NCBI RefSeq assembly: GCF_030157465.1
Contig: NZ_JAOAUU010000096.1
Span: 60,384-124,383 of the forward strand
Length of the DNA: 64,000 bases
Source: Zoogloea sp.
Lineage (GTDB): Bacteria; Pseudomonadota; Gammaproteobacteria; Burkholderiales; Rhodocyclaceae
Direction: 5' to 3'
The position numbers were made by a program, and so were the translations under genes. Shown here piece by piece: positions 9,525 through 17,600 of this stretch (its first letter is position 1; every line of letters begins with the position of its first letter). The notes beneath the pieces were generated by a model. That model was not told the origin of the DNA. It saw only the letters and a program-made list of their open reading frames with translations, and searched no databases.

Positions 9525-10094
9525 ATGTCGAAAGCACCGGCCAAGGCGGAAGCCGCAGAAGGCGAAGCCCCCAAGGGGGGCAAGAAAAAAATGATGATCA
9601 TCATCATCGCGGTTCTGGTCCTGGCGATTGCGGGCGGAGCGGCCTTCATGCTGATGGGCAAGAAAAAGCACGCCGCCGACGGCGAGGACGCCGAAGAAGA
9701 AGTCTCCCATGAGCCGCCCAAGGTCAAGGTCGACCCCTCCAAGCCGCCGGTATTCGTGCCGCTGGAGCAATTCACGGTCAACCTGGCCCCCGACGAAGGC
9801 GAGCACTTCCTGCAATCGACGATGGTGCTACGGGTTGCCGATGCCAAGGTAGGCGATTCGCTCAAGCTCTACATGCCGGAGCTCAAGCACCGCATGATCA
9901 TGCTGCTTTCGTCCAAGAAACCCTCCGAACTCGCAACCGCCGAAGGTCGCGAAGTGCTGGCCGAGGAAATCAAGGAAGAAGCCAACGACGTGCTTGGCTA
10001 CGCGCCCAACCCCAAGAAGAAAAACAAGCGCAACCGCCCCGAAGACGACGGCCCGGTGCTTGCCGTGCTGTTCAACCAGTTCATCGTGCAATAA
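9525..10094 (+). CDS. fliL: FliL, basal body-associated protein
   Basis: 189 residues: a Lys-rich cytoplasmic N-terminus (about 1-22), one membrane helix (MMIIIIAVLVLAIAGGAAFML, about 23-43), an acidic/basic linker, then the periplasmic FliL domain (FVPLEQFTVNLAPDEGEHFLQSTMVLRV and onward). FliL surrounds the MotAB stator and supports motor torque. The C-terminus ends FNQFIVQ, typical of the family. A loop with KKKNKRNR near the C-terminus is longer than usual. AAGGAG precedes the ATG. Confidence 0.94.
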   Translation: MSKAPAKAEAAEGEAPKGGKKKMMIIIIAVLVLAIAGGAAFMLMGKKKHAADGEDAEEEVSHEPPKVKVDPSKPPVFVPLEQFTVNLAPDEGEHFLQSTMVLRVADAKVGDSLKLYMPELKHRMIMLLSSKKPSELATAEGREVLAEEIKEEANDVLGYAPNPKKKNKRNRPEDDGPVLAVLFNQFIVQ

Positions 10095-10108
10095 ACGGGT
10101 AATCCACC

Positions 10109-11107
10109 ATGGCTCAGGACTTTCTTTCCCAGGAAGAGGTCGATGCCCTGCTGAAGGGCGTCACCGGGGAGTCCGACGAGCAGGAAGCCAGCGACGAGAG
10201 CACGGACGGAATACGTCCGTACAACCTCGCCACCCAGGAACGCATCGTGCGTGGGCGCATGCCCACGATGGAGCTCATCAACGAGCGCTTCGCCCGCTAC
10301 CTGCGGATCGGCATGTTCAACTACATGCACCGCAACGTCGAAGTCTCGGTCGGGCCGATCAAGGTCCAGAAGTTCAGCGAATTCGTCCGCAACCTGGTGG
10401 TGCCCACCAACCTTAACCTCTTCATTTCCAAGCCCCTGCGCGGCACGGGTCTGGTCGTGCTCGACCCGAACCTGGTCTTTCTGGTGGTGGACAACCTGTT
10501 CGGCGGCGACGGGCGCTTTCACACCCGCGTCGAGGGGCGTGATTTCACCGTCACCGAACAGCGCATCATTCAGGGGCTGCTGAAAGTCATTTTCGACGAG
10601 TACGCAAAAGCCTGGTCACCCGTGAAGAAGCTCGAATTCGAGTACGTCCGCTCGGAGATGAACCCCCAGTTCGCCAACATCGCCACGCCCAGCGAAATCG
10701 TCGTGGCTGCGTCATTTACGCTCGAATTCGGCGGCTCGCAGGCAGAAATGCACTTCTGCTTTCCGTACTCGATGCTGGAGCCCATCCGCGAAACGCTCTA
10801 CTCGACGATGCAGAGCGACCACATCACCCAGGACAACCGCTGGGTGAACATGATGGGCAAGCAACTGCAAAGCGCCGAAGTCTCGTTGATGGCGCGCCTC
10901 GGCACCGCCAGGGTCACCCTGCGCGACATCGTCAACATGAAACCCGGCGACGTCATACCGCTCAACATCCCCGACACCATCCAGGCCGAAGTGGATGGCA
11001 TCCCGTTCATGGAATGCCGCTACGGCGTCCAGCGCGGCCAGTACGCACTCAAGATCGAACGCTTCCTCGCCCAGGAAGAAGAAACCCCGGCGAAAAGCCA
11101 GGAGTAG
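10109..11107 (+). CDS. fliM: FliM, flagellar motor switch protein
   Basis: 332 residues. The N-terminal CheY-P binding peptide is visible (DFLSQEEVDALLKGV). It is followed by the CheC-like middle domain that contacts FliG (GTGLVVLDPNLVFLVVDNLFGGDGRF) and the C-terminal SpoA domain (ITLRDIVNMKPGDVIPL type). FliM sets rotation direction in the C ring. It starts 14 bases after fliL and is followed 3 bases later by fliN, so the three form one transcription unit. Confidence 0.97.
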   Translation: MAQDFLSQEEVDALLKGVTGESDEQEASDESTDGIRPYNLATQERIVRGRMPTMELINERFARYLRIGMFNYMHRNVEVSVGPIKVQKFSEFVRNLVVPTNLNLFISKPLRGTGLVVLDPNLVFLVVDNLFGGDGRFHTRVEGRDFTVTEQRIIQGLLKVIFDEYAKAWSPVKKLEFEYVRSEMNPQFANIATPSEIVVAASFTLEFGGSQAEMHFCFPYSMLEPIRETLYSTMQSDHITQDNRWVNMMGKQLQSAEVSLMARLGTARVTLRDIVNMKPGDVIPLNIPDTIQAEVDGIPFMECRYGVQRGQYALKIERFLAQEEETPAKSQE

Positions 11108-11110
11108 ACC

Positions 11111-11569
11111 ATGTCAGAAACCGATACCCCCGACGACAACCAGATCAGCGACGACGACTGGGCCGCTGCGATGCAGGAGCAGGCTGCCGCGGAGGGCCTG
11201 ACGGAACCTGCCGCGCCGCACGAGGATGACGGATCGCCCTTCCAGGCCAAGCCCGCGAGTCAGCTTTTTCCTGATTTCGGGCAGGGCGGCGCCAAGGGTG
11301 GCTCGCTCAACGACTACGACATGATCCTGGACATCCCGGTGCAACTCACCGTGGAACTGGGACGCACGAAAATCGCCATCCGCAACCTGCTGCAACTGGC
11401 CCATGGCTCGGTGGTGGAACTGGATGGCATGGCCGGCGAGCCCATGGATGTACTCGTCAACGGAACCCTGATTGCCCAGGGCGAGGTGGTGGTCGTGAAC
11501 GACAAGTTCGGCATCCGCCTCACCGACATCATCACGCCGGCCGAACGCATCCGCAAACTGCGCAACTGA
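11111..11569 (+). CDS. fliN: FliN, flagellar motor switch protein
   Basis: 152 residues. The first about 65 residues are acidic and variable. The SpoA domain follows (ILDIPVQLTVELGRTKIAIRN, then GSVVELDGMAGEPMDVLVNG and GEVVVVNDKFGIRLTDI). FliN forms the lower C ring with FliM and docks FliH. AGGAG lies 6 bases before the ATG and overlaps the fliM stop region. Confidence 0.97.
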   Translation: MSETDTPDDNQISDDDWAAAMQEQAAAEGLTEPAAPHEDDGSPFQAKPASQLFPDFGQGGAKGGSLNDYDMILDIPVQLTVELGRTKIAIRNLLQLAHGSVVELDGMAGEPMDVLVNGTLIAQGEVVVVNDKFGIRLTDIITPAERIRKLRN

Positions 11570-11588
11570 TCCCCTGCAGGCAAAGGTC

Positions 11589-11613
11589 TTCCGCCAGGTT
11601 CATCCTGGCGGAA
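11589..11613. terminator. 10-bp perfect hairpin after fliN
   Basis: TTCCGCCAGG, a five-base loop, then CCTGGCGGAA form a perfect stem starting 20 bases after the fliN stop. No T run follows on the plus strand, so it may attenuate or stabilise the mRNA end rather than fully terminate. It marks a break between fliLMN and fliOPQR. Confidence 0.5.
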
Positions 11614-11665
11614 ACACGTCCACCGCTGCTTGAAGCAACAAGCGCCAACAAGTGCCAAACGCGCC

Positions 11666-11872
11666 TCAGGTGCAGGCGGTCCGCCCGCCGGAGAACACGG
11701 AGCGTGCCGGGCGCCGGTCGGGCGCATTGGCATGGTGCAGAAGCCAGCGCTCCCCGAGAATCTGCAATGCGCGCTGGCGCTTGGCCTCATACCCGGCCGA
11801 AGCTGTCGAGAGCGTCCTGATTCCCTCCGCCACGCCCGCTTCGGGCTGGCTGTCACGATGCCATAGCAACAT
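11666..11872 (-). CDS. Candidate 68-residue protein of unknown function in the fliN-fliO gap
   Basis: A small leftward frame starts at an ATG (11872) preceded by GGAGG with a seven-base spacer, a better ribosome site than many genes here. The product begins MLLWHRDSQPEAGVAEG and continues with a helical, Arg-rich middle. Codons favour G/C in third position like real genes nearby. I do not recognise the family. It lies antisense in a 538-base space with no other gene, so it may be a real small gene or chance. Confidence 0.45.
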   Translation of the reverse strand: MLLWHRDSQPEAGVAEGIRTLSTASAGYEAKRQRALQILGERWLLHHANAPDRRPARSVFSGGRTACT

Positions 11873-12107
11873 GATCGAACCTCCATTCTGCTGGGGATTG
11901 CCGGGGAGCCGTACCGACATACTTTGCGGCAGGCCCTGCGAGATTCGAGTATAGGCGGCCGGTGCAGCTCAGTGCCAGAGCGCCAAAGCATGAAAAAGTG
12001 CGGTTTTGCACGCTTAATCGAGCCATGAAGCGACCGGCCGCGGGACTAAGCTCATCGGCAAGCTCACGCTCAGTCCCCAAATCATCGCCACCGCCTCGAC
12101 AGCCCCC

Positions 12108-12527
12108 ATGCGCCTCCCGCTCCACCCAGCCGGCCTGCTTCTCCTGGGCAGCTCCGCCAATGCCGCGGACGGCAGCCTCGACGTGGCGGGCAGCGTCGTG
12201 CAGATGATCCTCGGGCTGGGCCTGATCATCGCCCTGCTGATTGCCAGCCTGTACATCCTCAAGCGCCTGGGCGCCGGCCGGGGCTCGGCCGCTGGCTTGG
12301 TGAAAGTGCGCGGCGCCACCGCCGTCGGCCCCCGCGAGCGGGTTGTTCTCGTCGAGGTGGCCGGCAAGATCCTCGTGCTCGGCGTGGCCCCCGGCCGCGT
12401 CAACACCCTTCACACCCTGGACGCCGCCGACCTGCCCGGCTCGACAGGCGCAACGCCGGCCTCCCCCGCCGGTGGCAGGGATTTCCAGAGCTGGCTCAAA
12501 GAGACGCTGGAGCGTCGCCCCCGATGA
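12108..12527 (+). CDS. fliO: FliO, flagellar export gate assembly protein
   Basis: 139 residues. A short hydrophobic leader ([18 protein letters not shown]) is followed by one long membrane helix (about 32-55, [22 protein letters not shown]) and a FliO cytoplasmic domain ([29 protein letters not shown]). FliO helps fold and assemble the FliP-FliR complex. The ATGA overlap with fliP (12524-12527) indicates coupling. No clear ribosome site is visible at the ATG and the 240 bases upstream are poorly conserved in character, so a different start is possible. Confidence 0.88.
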   Translation: MRLPLHPAGLLLLGSSANAADGSLDVAGSVVQMILGLGLIIALLIASLYILKRLGAGRGSAAGLVKVRGATAVGPRERVVLVEVAGKILVLGVAPGRVNTLHTLDAADLPGSTGATPASPAGGRDFQSWLKETLERRPR

Positions 12528-13267
12528 ACACCCGACCGCTCATCCGCCCCGCGCTGGCACTGCTCCTCCTCGCCCCGCTGCCACTGCTCGCCCAGGCCCT
12601 GCCGGCGCTCACCAGCACGCCCGCGGGCGCAGGGGGCACGCAGTACAGCCTGTCGGTGCAAACCCTGCTGCTGCTCACTTCCCTGAGCTTCCTGCCGGCG
12701 GTCGTGCTGATGATGACCAGCTTCACGCGGATCATCATCGTCATGTCGCTGCTGCGCCACGCCCTGGGCACCCAGACATCGCCCCCCAACCAGGTGATGG
12801 TCGGCCTGTCCCTGTTCCTGACCTTTTTCATCATGGCGCCGGTGGCCGACAAGGTTTACACCGAAGCCTGGCTGCCCCTGTCCGAAAACCGCATCACCTT
12901 CAACGAGGCCCTTGACCGCGCCACCGTGCCGGTCAAGGGCTTCATGCTCAAGCAGATCCGCGAGCCCGACCTCAACCTGTTCTCCAAGCTCGCCAAAACA
13001 CCACGGGTCGAAAAGGCCGAAGACCTGCCGATGCAGGTCGTCATTCCGGCCTTCGTCACCTCCGAACTCAAAACCGCCTTCCAGATCGGCTTCATTGTCT
13101 TCATCCCCTTTCTCATCATCGACATGGTCGTCGCCTCCGTGCTGATGTCGATGGGCATGATGATGATGAGTCCGGCCATCGTCTCGCTGCCTTTCAAGAT
13201 CATGCTGTTCGTGCTCGTCGATGGCTGGACCCTGCTGATCGGCTCCCTCGTGCAAAGCTTCGGATAG
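12524..13267 (+). CDS. fliP: FliP, flagellar export gate protein
   Basis: 247 residues. An N-terminal signal-like helix ([16 protein letters not shown]) is followed by the characteristic FliP blocks [53 protein letters not shown] and [24 protein letters not shown]. FliP forms the pentameric core of the FliPQR export channel in the inner membrane. It is followed 8 bases later by fliQ. Confidence 0.97.
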   Translation: MNTRPLIRPALALLLLAPLPLLAQALPALTSTPAGAGGTQYSLSVQTLLLLTSLSFLPAVVLMMTSFTRIIIVMSLLRHALGTQTSPPNQVMVGLSLFLTFFIMAPVADKVYTEAWLPLSENRITFNEALDRATVPVKGFMLKQIREPDLNLFSKLAKTPRVEKAEDLPMQVVIPAFVTSELKTAFQIGFIVFIPFLIIDMVVASVLMSMGMMMMSPAIVSLPFKIMLFVLVDGWTLLIGSLVQSFG

Positions 13268-13275
13268 GACACGCC

Positions 13276-13545
13276 ATGACGCCCACCACCGTCATCGACC
13301 TCGGTCGCCAGGCACTCGAACTCACCCTGCTGGTGTCAGCCCCGCTTTTCATCGCCGCGCTGGTCACCGGTCTGCTCGTCTCCATCTTTCAGGCCGCCAC
13401 CCAGATCAACGAGCAGTCACTCTCCTTCGTGCCCAAGCTGATCGCCACCTTCATCACACTGGTGCTCGCCGGGCCGTGGATGATCACGATGATGACCGAC
13501 TTCATACGGCGCCTGTTCGAGAGCATTCCGTCGATGATCGGCTAA
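13276..13545 (+). CDS. fliQ: FliQ, flagellar export gate protein
   Basis: 89 residues with two membrane helices (LLVSAPLFIAALVTGLLVSIFQAAT and LIATFITLVLAGPWMITMM), the usual size and topology of FliQ. It packs around FliP/FliR in the export channel. It sits between fliP and fliR with 8- and 4-base gaps. Confidence 0.96.
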   Translation: MTPTTVIDLGRQALELTLLVSAPLFIAALVTGLLVSIFQAATQINEQSLSFVPKLIATFITLVLAGPWMITMMTDFIRRLFESIPSMIG

Positions 13546-13549
13546 GGCC

Positions 13550-14335
13550 ATGCTCTCGGTCACCAGTGCCCAGCTCGACGCCTGGCTCGCCCTGCTGGCC
13601 TACCCGCTGGCACGCATCCTGGGGCTGGTCGGCGCCGCGCCGGTCTTCGGCAACAACGCCGTTCCGCGACGCCTCAAGCTGGTCGTCGGGCTGGCCATCG
13701 CCATCGGGCTGCTGCCGGTGCTGCCGCCGCCGGCGCAAAGCGTGCCGCTCGGCTCCTGGAACGGCCTGCTGATGCTGTTTCAGCAAACCGTCACCGGTAT
13801 CGCCATGGGCCTGACCCTGCGGGTCATCTTTGCCACCCTCGACGTGATGGGCGAAATCATCAGCCTGCAGATGGGCCTCTCCTTCGCCACATTCTTCGAC
13901 CCGGTGGCCGGCGGGCAAACCGGCGTGGTCGGCGAATTCCTGACGCTCATCGCCACCCTGATCTTCCTGTCCCTCAACGGGCACCTGCTCATGGTGGACG
14001 CCCTCGCCCGCAGCTTCGAATGGCTGCCCATCACCGAGACGCAACCGCACAAGGGCGGCTGGCTGATGCTGGCACGCTTCGGCAGCACGATTTTCGCCGC
14101 CGGCCTGCTGATGGCCCTGCCGGTGGTCACGGCCCTGCTCATCACCAACATCGCCCTCGGTATCCTGACCCGCGCCGCGCCCCAGCTGAACCTCTTCGCC
14201 ATCGGCTTTCCGATCACCCTGACCGTCGGTTTCGGCGTGCTGCTGCTCGCCCTCGGACACCTGGCGCCGGTGCTGCAAGGCCTCTACGACCTCGGCTTCC
14301 AGACCATGGCAAACCTTGTCCGGGCACTGCGCTGA
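13550..14335 (+). CDS. fliR: FliR, flagellar export gate protein
   Basis: 261 residues with about six membrane helices and family blocks such as LARILGLVGAAPVFGN, QMGLSFATFFDPV and LLITNIALGILTRAAPQLNLFAIGFPI. FliR caps the FliP pentamer and contacts FlhB. It is the last structural flagellar gene in the window; flhB and flhA are not present here. Only five bases separate it from the following kinase. Confidence 0.96.
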   Translation: MLSVTSAQLDAWLALLAYPLARILGLVGAAPVFGNNAVPRRLKLVVGLAIAIGLLPVLPPPAQSVPLGSWNGLLMLFQQTVTGIAMGLTLRVIFATLDVMGEIISLQMGLSFATFFDPVAGGQTGVVGEFLTLIATLIFLSLNGHLLMVDALARSFEWLPITETQPHKGGWLMLARFGSTIFAAGLLMALPVVTALLITNIALGILTRAAPQLNLFAIGFPITLTVGFGVLLLALGHLAPVLQGLYDLGFQTMANLVRALR

Positions 14336-14340
14336 GCGGC

Positions 14341-16521
14341 ATGTTCGAATCGCTGCCAGTATCCGCGGGCCTCGCCCTCGCCCTGATCGCCGGCCTGCTT
14401 GCCGCATTTTTTGCGCGGCGCGCCCGGGCGGCCGAAACCGCCCTCGCCGAAGCCCGTGCCCATTTCGAGCGCAGCTTCCGTCTCCTGCCCGAGCTCCTTA
14501 CCCTCTCGCGCCTGGACGACGCCCGGCTGGTGGACGTGAACGACAACTGGGTCACCGTGCTCGGCTGCAGCCGGCAAGAAAGCCTGGGCCGCAGCAGCGT
14601 CGACCTGGGCCTGTGGCAGCAGCCTGCCGAACTCGCCGAAATCCATGCCGAACTGCTTGCCGGCAAGGAGATCGCCGATCGACCGGTGCGCCTTCGCACA
14701 CGCGGTGGCGAACCCCTCGAAACCCGCCTGCGGGCCCACCTGCTGCGCTCCGGAAAACAGGCTTACGTGCTCGCGGCATTTCGCGACGTCACCGCGCAAC
14801 TGCGCCTGGAGCACGCACAGCAAGCCGCGGCCGAAGCCCAGCGCGTCAGTGAGGCGATGTTCTCGGCGGCCTTTCACTCCAGCCCGGACTGCATCATCAT
14901 CAGCCGCCTTGCCGACGGCAAGATCCTGGAGGTGAACCGCGCCTTCATGCAGCTCACCGGCTGGTCGCGGGACGCGGCCATCGGCGCCTCGGCACTCAGC
15001 CTCGGCCTCTGGCCCTTCCCCGAAGAACGTGCGGCGATGGTCGAACTCATCTCGGACGCCACCGCCCTGCGCGACTTTCCGTGCACCTTCGGCACCGCCC
15101 AAGGTGAAGGGCGCGACTGCCTGTTCAATGCATCCCCCGTCAGCATCGCCGGCCAGACCTGCCTGATCAGCATCGTCCGGGACATCACCGAACAAAAAAG
15201 GGCCGCCGACCGGCTGCAGGAAAGCCAGGCCAAGTTCGCCACGATATTCAACTCGGCTCCCTGCGCCCTGGCCCTCACCCGCATCGCCGACCGCGTCTAC
15301 CTGGACGCCAACCCGGCCTGGGAAAAACTGTTCGGCCTGGGCCGCGAAGTCGTCGTCAGCCGCACCACCGGCGAACTCGGCTTCTGGGTCGACCCCGAAA
15401 CCTACGACGCCATCTACGCCAGCCTTGCCACCGGCGACGTGCTCCAGCAACAGGAAGTTCGCCTGCGCGTGCCCGGTCGCAACGAGATCGCCACCTGCCT
15501 CATCTCGGCCCGCCGCCTCCCCATCAACCACGAAGACTGCGCCCTGTGGTCGCTGGTGGACATCACCGAATTGCGACGCATCCAGGCGCACATCGAAGAG
15601 CTCAACCAGAGCCTCGAAGCCCGCGTCACGGAGCGCACCGCCGAACTCACCGCAGCCCTGGAAACCCTGCGCCACACCCAGGAAGAACTGGTCCGCAGCG
15701 AAAAACTCGCCGCCCTCGGCTCGCTGGTGGCAGGCATCGCCCACGAACTCAACACCCCCATCGGCAACAGCGTCACCATCGCCACCACCCTCGCCGCAAG
15801 CACCGAAGAGCTGGCGCGCGAACACGCAGCCGGTGCGCTGCGCCGCAGCAGCTTCGACAACTTCACGCACAATGCCCGCAGCGCCACCGACCTGCTGATG
15901 CGCAGCCTGCTGCGCGCCGAGGAGCTGGTCCGCAGCTTCAAGCAGGTGGCGGTGGACCAGACCAGCGAGCAGCGGCGTCGCTTCGATCTCGGTGAAGTGC
16001 TGCATGAAATGGCCATCACCCTCAGCCCCATGCTCAAGAACACGCCTTACACGCTGGAGCTTGCCAGCACCGAAAGCATCAGCATGGACAGCTACCCGGG
16101 CCCCCTCGGGCAGGTGCTCACCAACCTGGTGAGCAACGCACTGCAACATGCCTTCGACGGACTCGAGCATGGCCATATCGTCGTGACCACCCGACCCGTC
16201 GGCAACGACAAGGTCGAAATCGAATTTGCCGACGATGGCGTGGGCATCCCCCACGCCAACCTGCGGCGCATCTTCGACCCGTTTTTCACCACCCGGCTCG
16301 GCCGGGGCGGCAGCGGACTCGGACTGCATATTATTTACAATCTGGTCACCTGCGTTCTGGGCGGAAACATCACCGTCTTCAGCACGCCCGGAACAGGTTG
16401 CCGTTTCGTGCTCACGCTGCCCCTCACGGCGCCTGCCAGCCCCGGCGACGGCCAAGCGCCCGGCACGGACCCGAACCTCGACGTGCGGCTCAACTTCGAG
16501 CACGAAGGGCCGATAATCTGA
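14341..16521 (+). CDS. PAS-domain sensor histidine kinase
   Basis: 726 residues from the ATG five bases after fliR; an open frame upstream is a shadow inside fliR. One N-terminal membrane helix (about 8-24) is followed by three PAS modules (about 45-150, 175-290, 300-415; LDDARLVDVNDNW, LADGKILEVNRAFMQLTGWS, IADRVYLDANPAWEKLFG). A coiled coil then leads to a histidine kinase core with the phospho-acceptor His468 in VAGIAHELNTPIG, an N box (NLVSNALQHAF), G1 (DDGVGIP) and GGSGLGLHIIYNLV. The signal is unknown; PAS folds often hold small ligands or sense redox. The HD-GYP response regulator encoded 39 bases downstream is the likely partner. Confidence 0.88.
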   Translation: MFESLPVSAGLALALIAGLLAAFFARRARAAETALAEARAHFERSFRLLPELLTLSRLDDARLVDVNDNWVTVLGCSRQESLGRSSVDLGLWQQPAELAEIHAELLAGKEIADRPVRLRTRGGEPLETRLRAHLLRSGKQAYVLAAFRDVTAQLRLEHAQQAAAEAQRVSEAMFSAAFHSSPDCIIISRLADGKILEVNRAFMQLTGWSRDAAIGASALSLGLWPFPEERAAMVELISDATALRDFPCTFGTAQGEGRDCLFNASPVSIAGQTCLISIVRDITEQKRAADRLQESQAKFATIFNSAPCALALTRIADRVYLDANPAWEKLFGLGREVVVSRTTGELGFWVDPETYDAIYASLATGDVLQQQEVRLRVPGRNEIATCLISARRLPINHEDCALWSLVDITELRRIQAHIEELNQSLEARVTERTAELTAALETLRHTQEELVRSEKLAALGSLVAGIAHELNTPIGNSVTIATTLAASTEELAREHAAGALRRSSFDNFTHNARSATDLLMRSLLRAEELVRSFKQVAVDQTSEQRRRFDLGEVLHEMAITLSPMLKNTPYTLELASTESISMDSYPGPLGQVLTNLVSNALQHAFDGLEHGHIVVTTRPVGNDKVEIEFADDGVGIPHANLRRIFDPFFTTRLGRGGSGLGLHIIYNLVTCVLGGNITVFSTPGTGCRFVLTLPLTAPASPGDGQAPGTDPNLDVRLNFEHEGPII

Positions 16522-16560
16522 CGCTGGCAATTTTCTCAGCCAGCTCCCCAGGAGCCCCCA

Positions 16561-17600
16561 TGGCCATTGCCATCGTCGACGACACGCCTCTCAACCTGAC
16601 CCTGATCCAGGCCCTCGTCCGCAAGCTCACCCCGCCCGGCACGGAGATCGTCACGTTCACCTCGCCGCTCGAAGGGCTGCAGTGGTGCGGCAACAACGAG
16701 CCCGACCTGCTCATCGTCGATTACATGATGCCGGACATCAACGGCATCGAATTCATCGAAACGGTGCGCAAGCTCTACCCCTCCGACACCGTGCCGATCC
16801 TGATGGTGACCGCCGCCCACGAAAAGGAAGTGCGCTACCAGAGCCTCACCGCCGGCGCCAACGACTTCCTCACCAAGCCCATCGACCGCCACGAATTCGA
16901 TCCCCGCGTGCGCACCATGCTGAGCCTGCGTGCAAGCCAGCAACGCCTGCGCAACTGGAACGACGACCTGCGCGAGGCGGTCATCCGCAAAACCGCCGAA
17001 ATCGTCGCTCGCGAGCAGGAAACCATCGCCCGGCTGGCCCGTGCCGCAGAATTCCGCGACCCCGAAACCGGCGCCCACATCGTGCGCATGGCCCATTACT
17101 CCCAGCTCATCGCCAAACAGCTGGGGCTCGACGGAGAACTCTGCGAGCGCATCCTCAGCGCCGCCCCGATGCACGACATCGGCAAGGTCGGCACACCCGA
17201 CCACATCCTGCTCAAACCCGGCCGGCTCACCGCCGAAGAACTCATCGTGATGCGCCAGCACTCCCGCATCGGCCACGACATTCTTCAGGGCTCCTCGTCG
17301 CCGATGATCCAGATGGCGGCGGAAATCGCCCTCACCCACCACGAGAAGTTCGACGGCAGCGGCTACCCCGACGGCACCGTCGGCGAAGCCATCCCGATCT
17401 CCGGCCGGATCGTCGCCGTCGCCGATGTCTTTGACGCCCTCACCTCGCCGCGCCCCTACAAGGAAGCCTGGGCTCTCGAACGCGCCTTCGACTTCATCAA
17501 GTCCGGCCGCGGCAGCCATTTCGACCCTGCCTGCGTCGACGCATTCTTCGCAGTCATTCCCGAAGTACTCATCATTCGCGAGCGTTTCCAGGACGAATGA
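16561..17600 (+). CDS. Response regulator with HD-GYP domain (c-di-GMP phosphodiesterase)
   Basis: 346 residues from the ATG after CAGGAGCCCCC. The receiver domain (1-120) has Asp54 (LLIVDYMMPDING). After a helical linker the HD-GYP domain (about 150-346) shows HD at 205-206 in PMHDIGK, HHEKFDGSGYP at 260-270 and DVFDALTSPRPYK. The metal-binding and GYP residues are intact, so it should hydrolyse c-di-GMP, like RpfG. It is encoded between two kinases and directly after the flagellar genes, which suggests that a sensed signal lowers c-di-GMP to favour swimming. The stop overlaps the next ATG by four bases. Confidence 0.9.
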
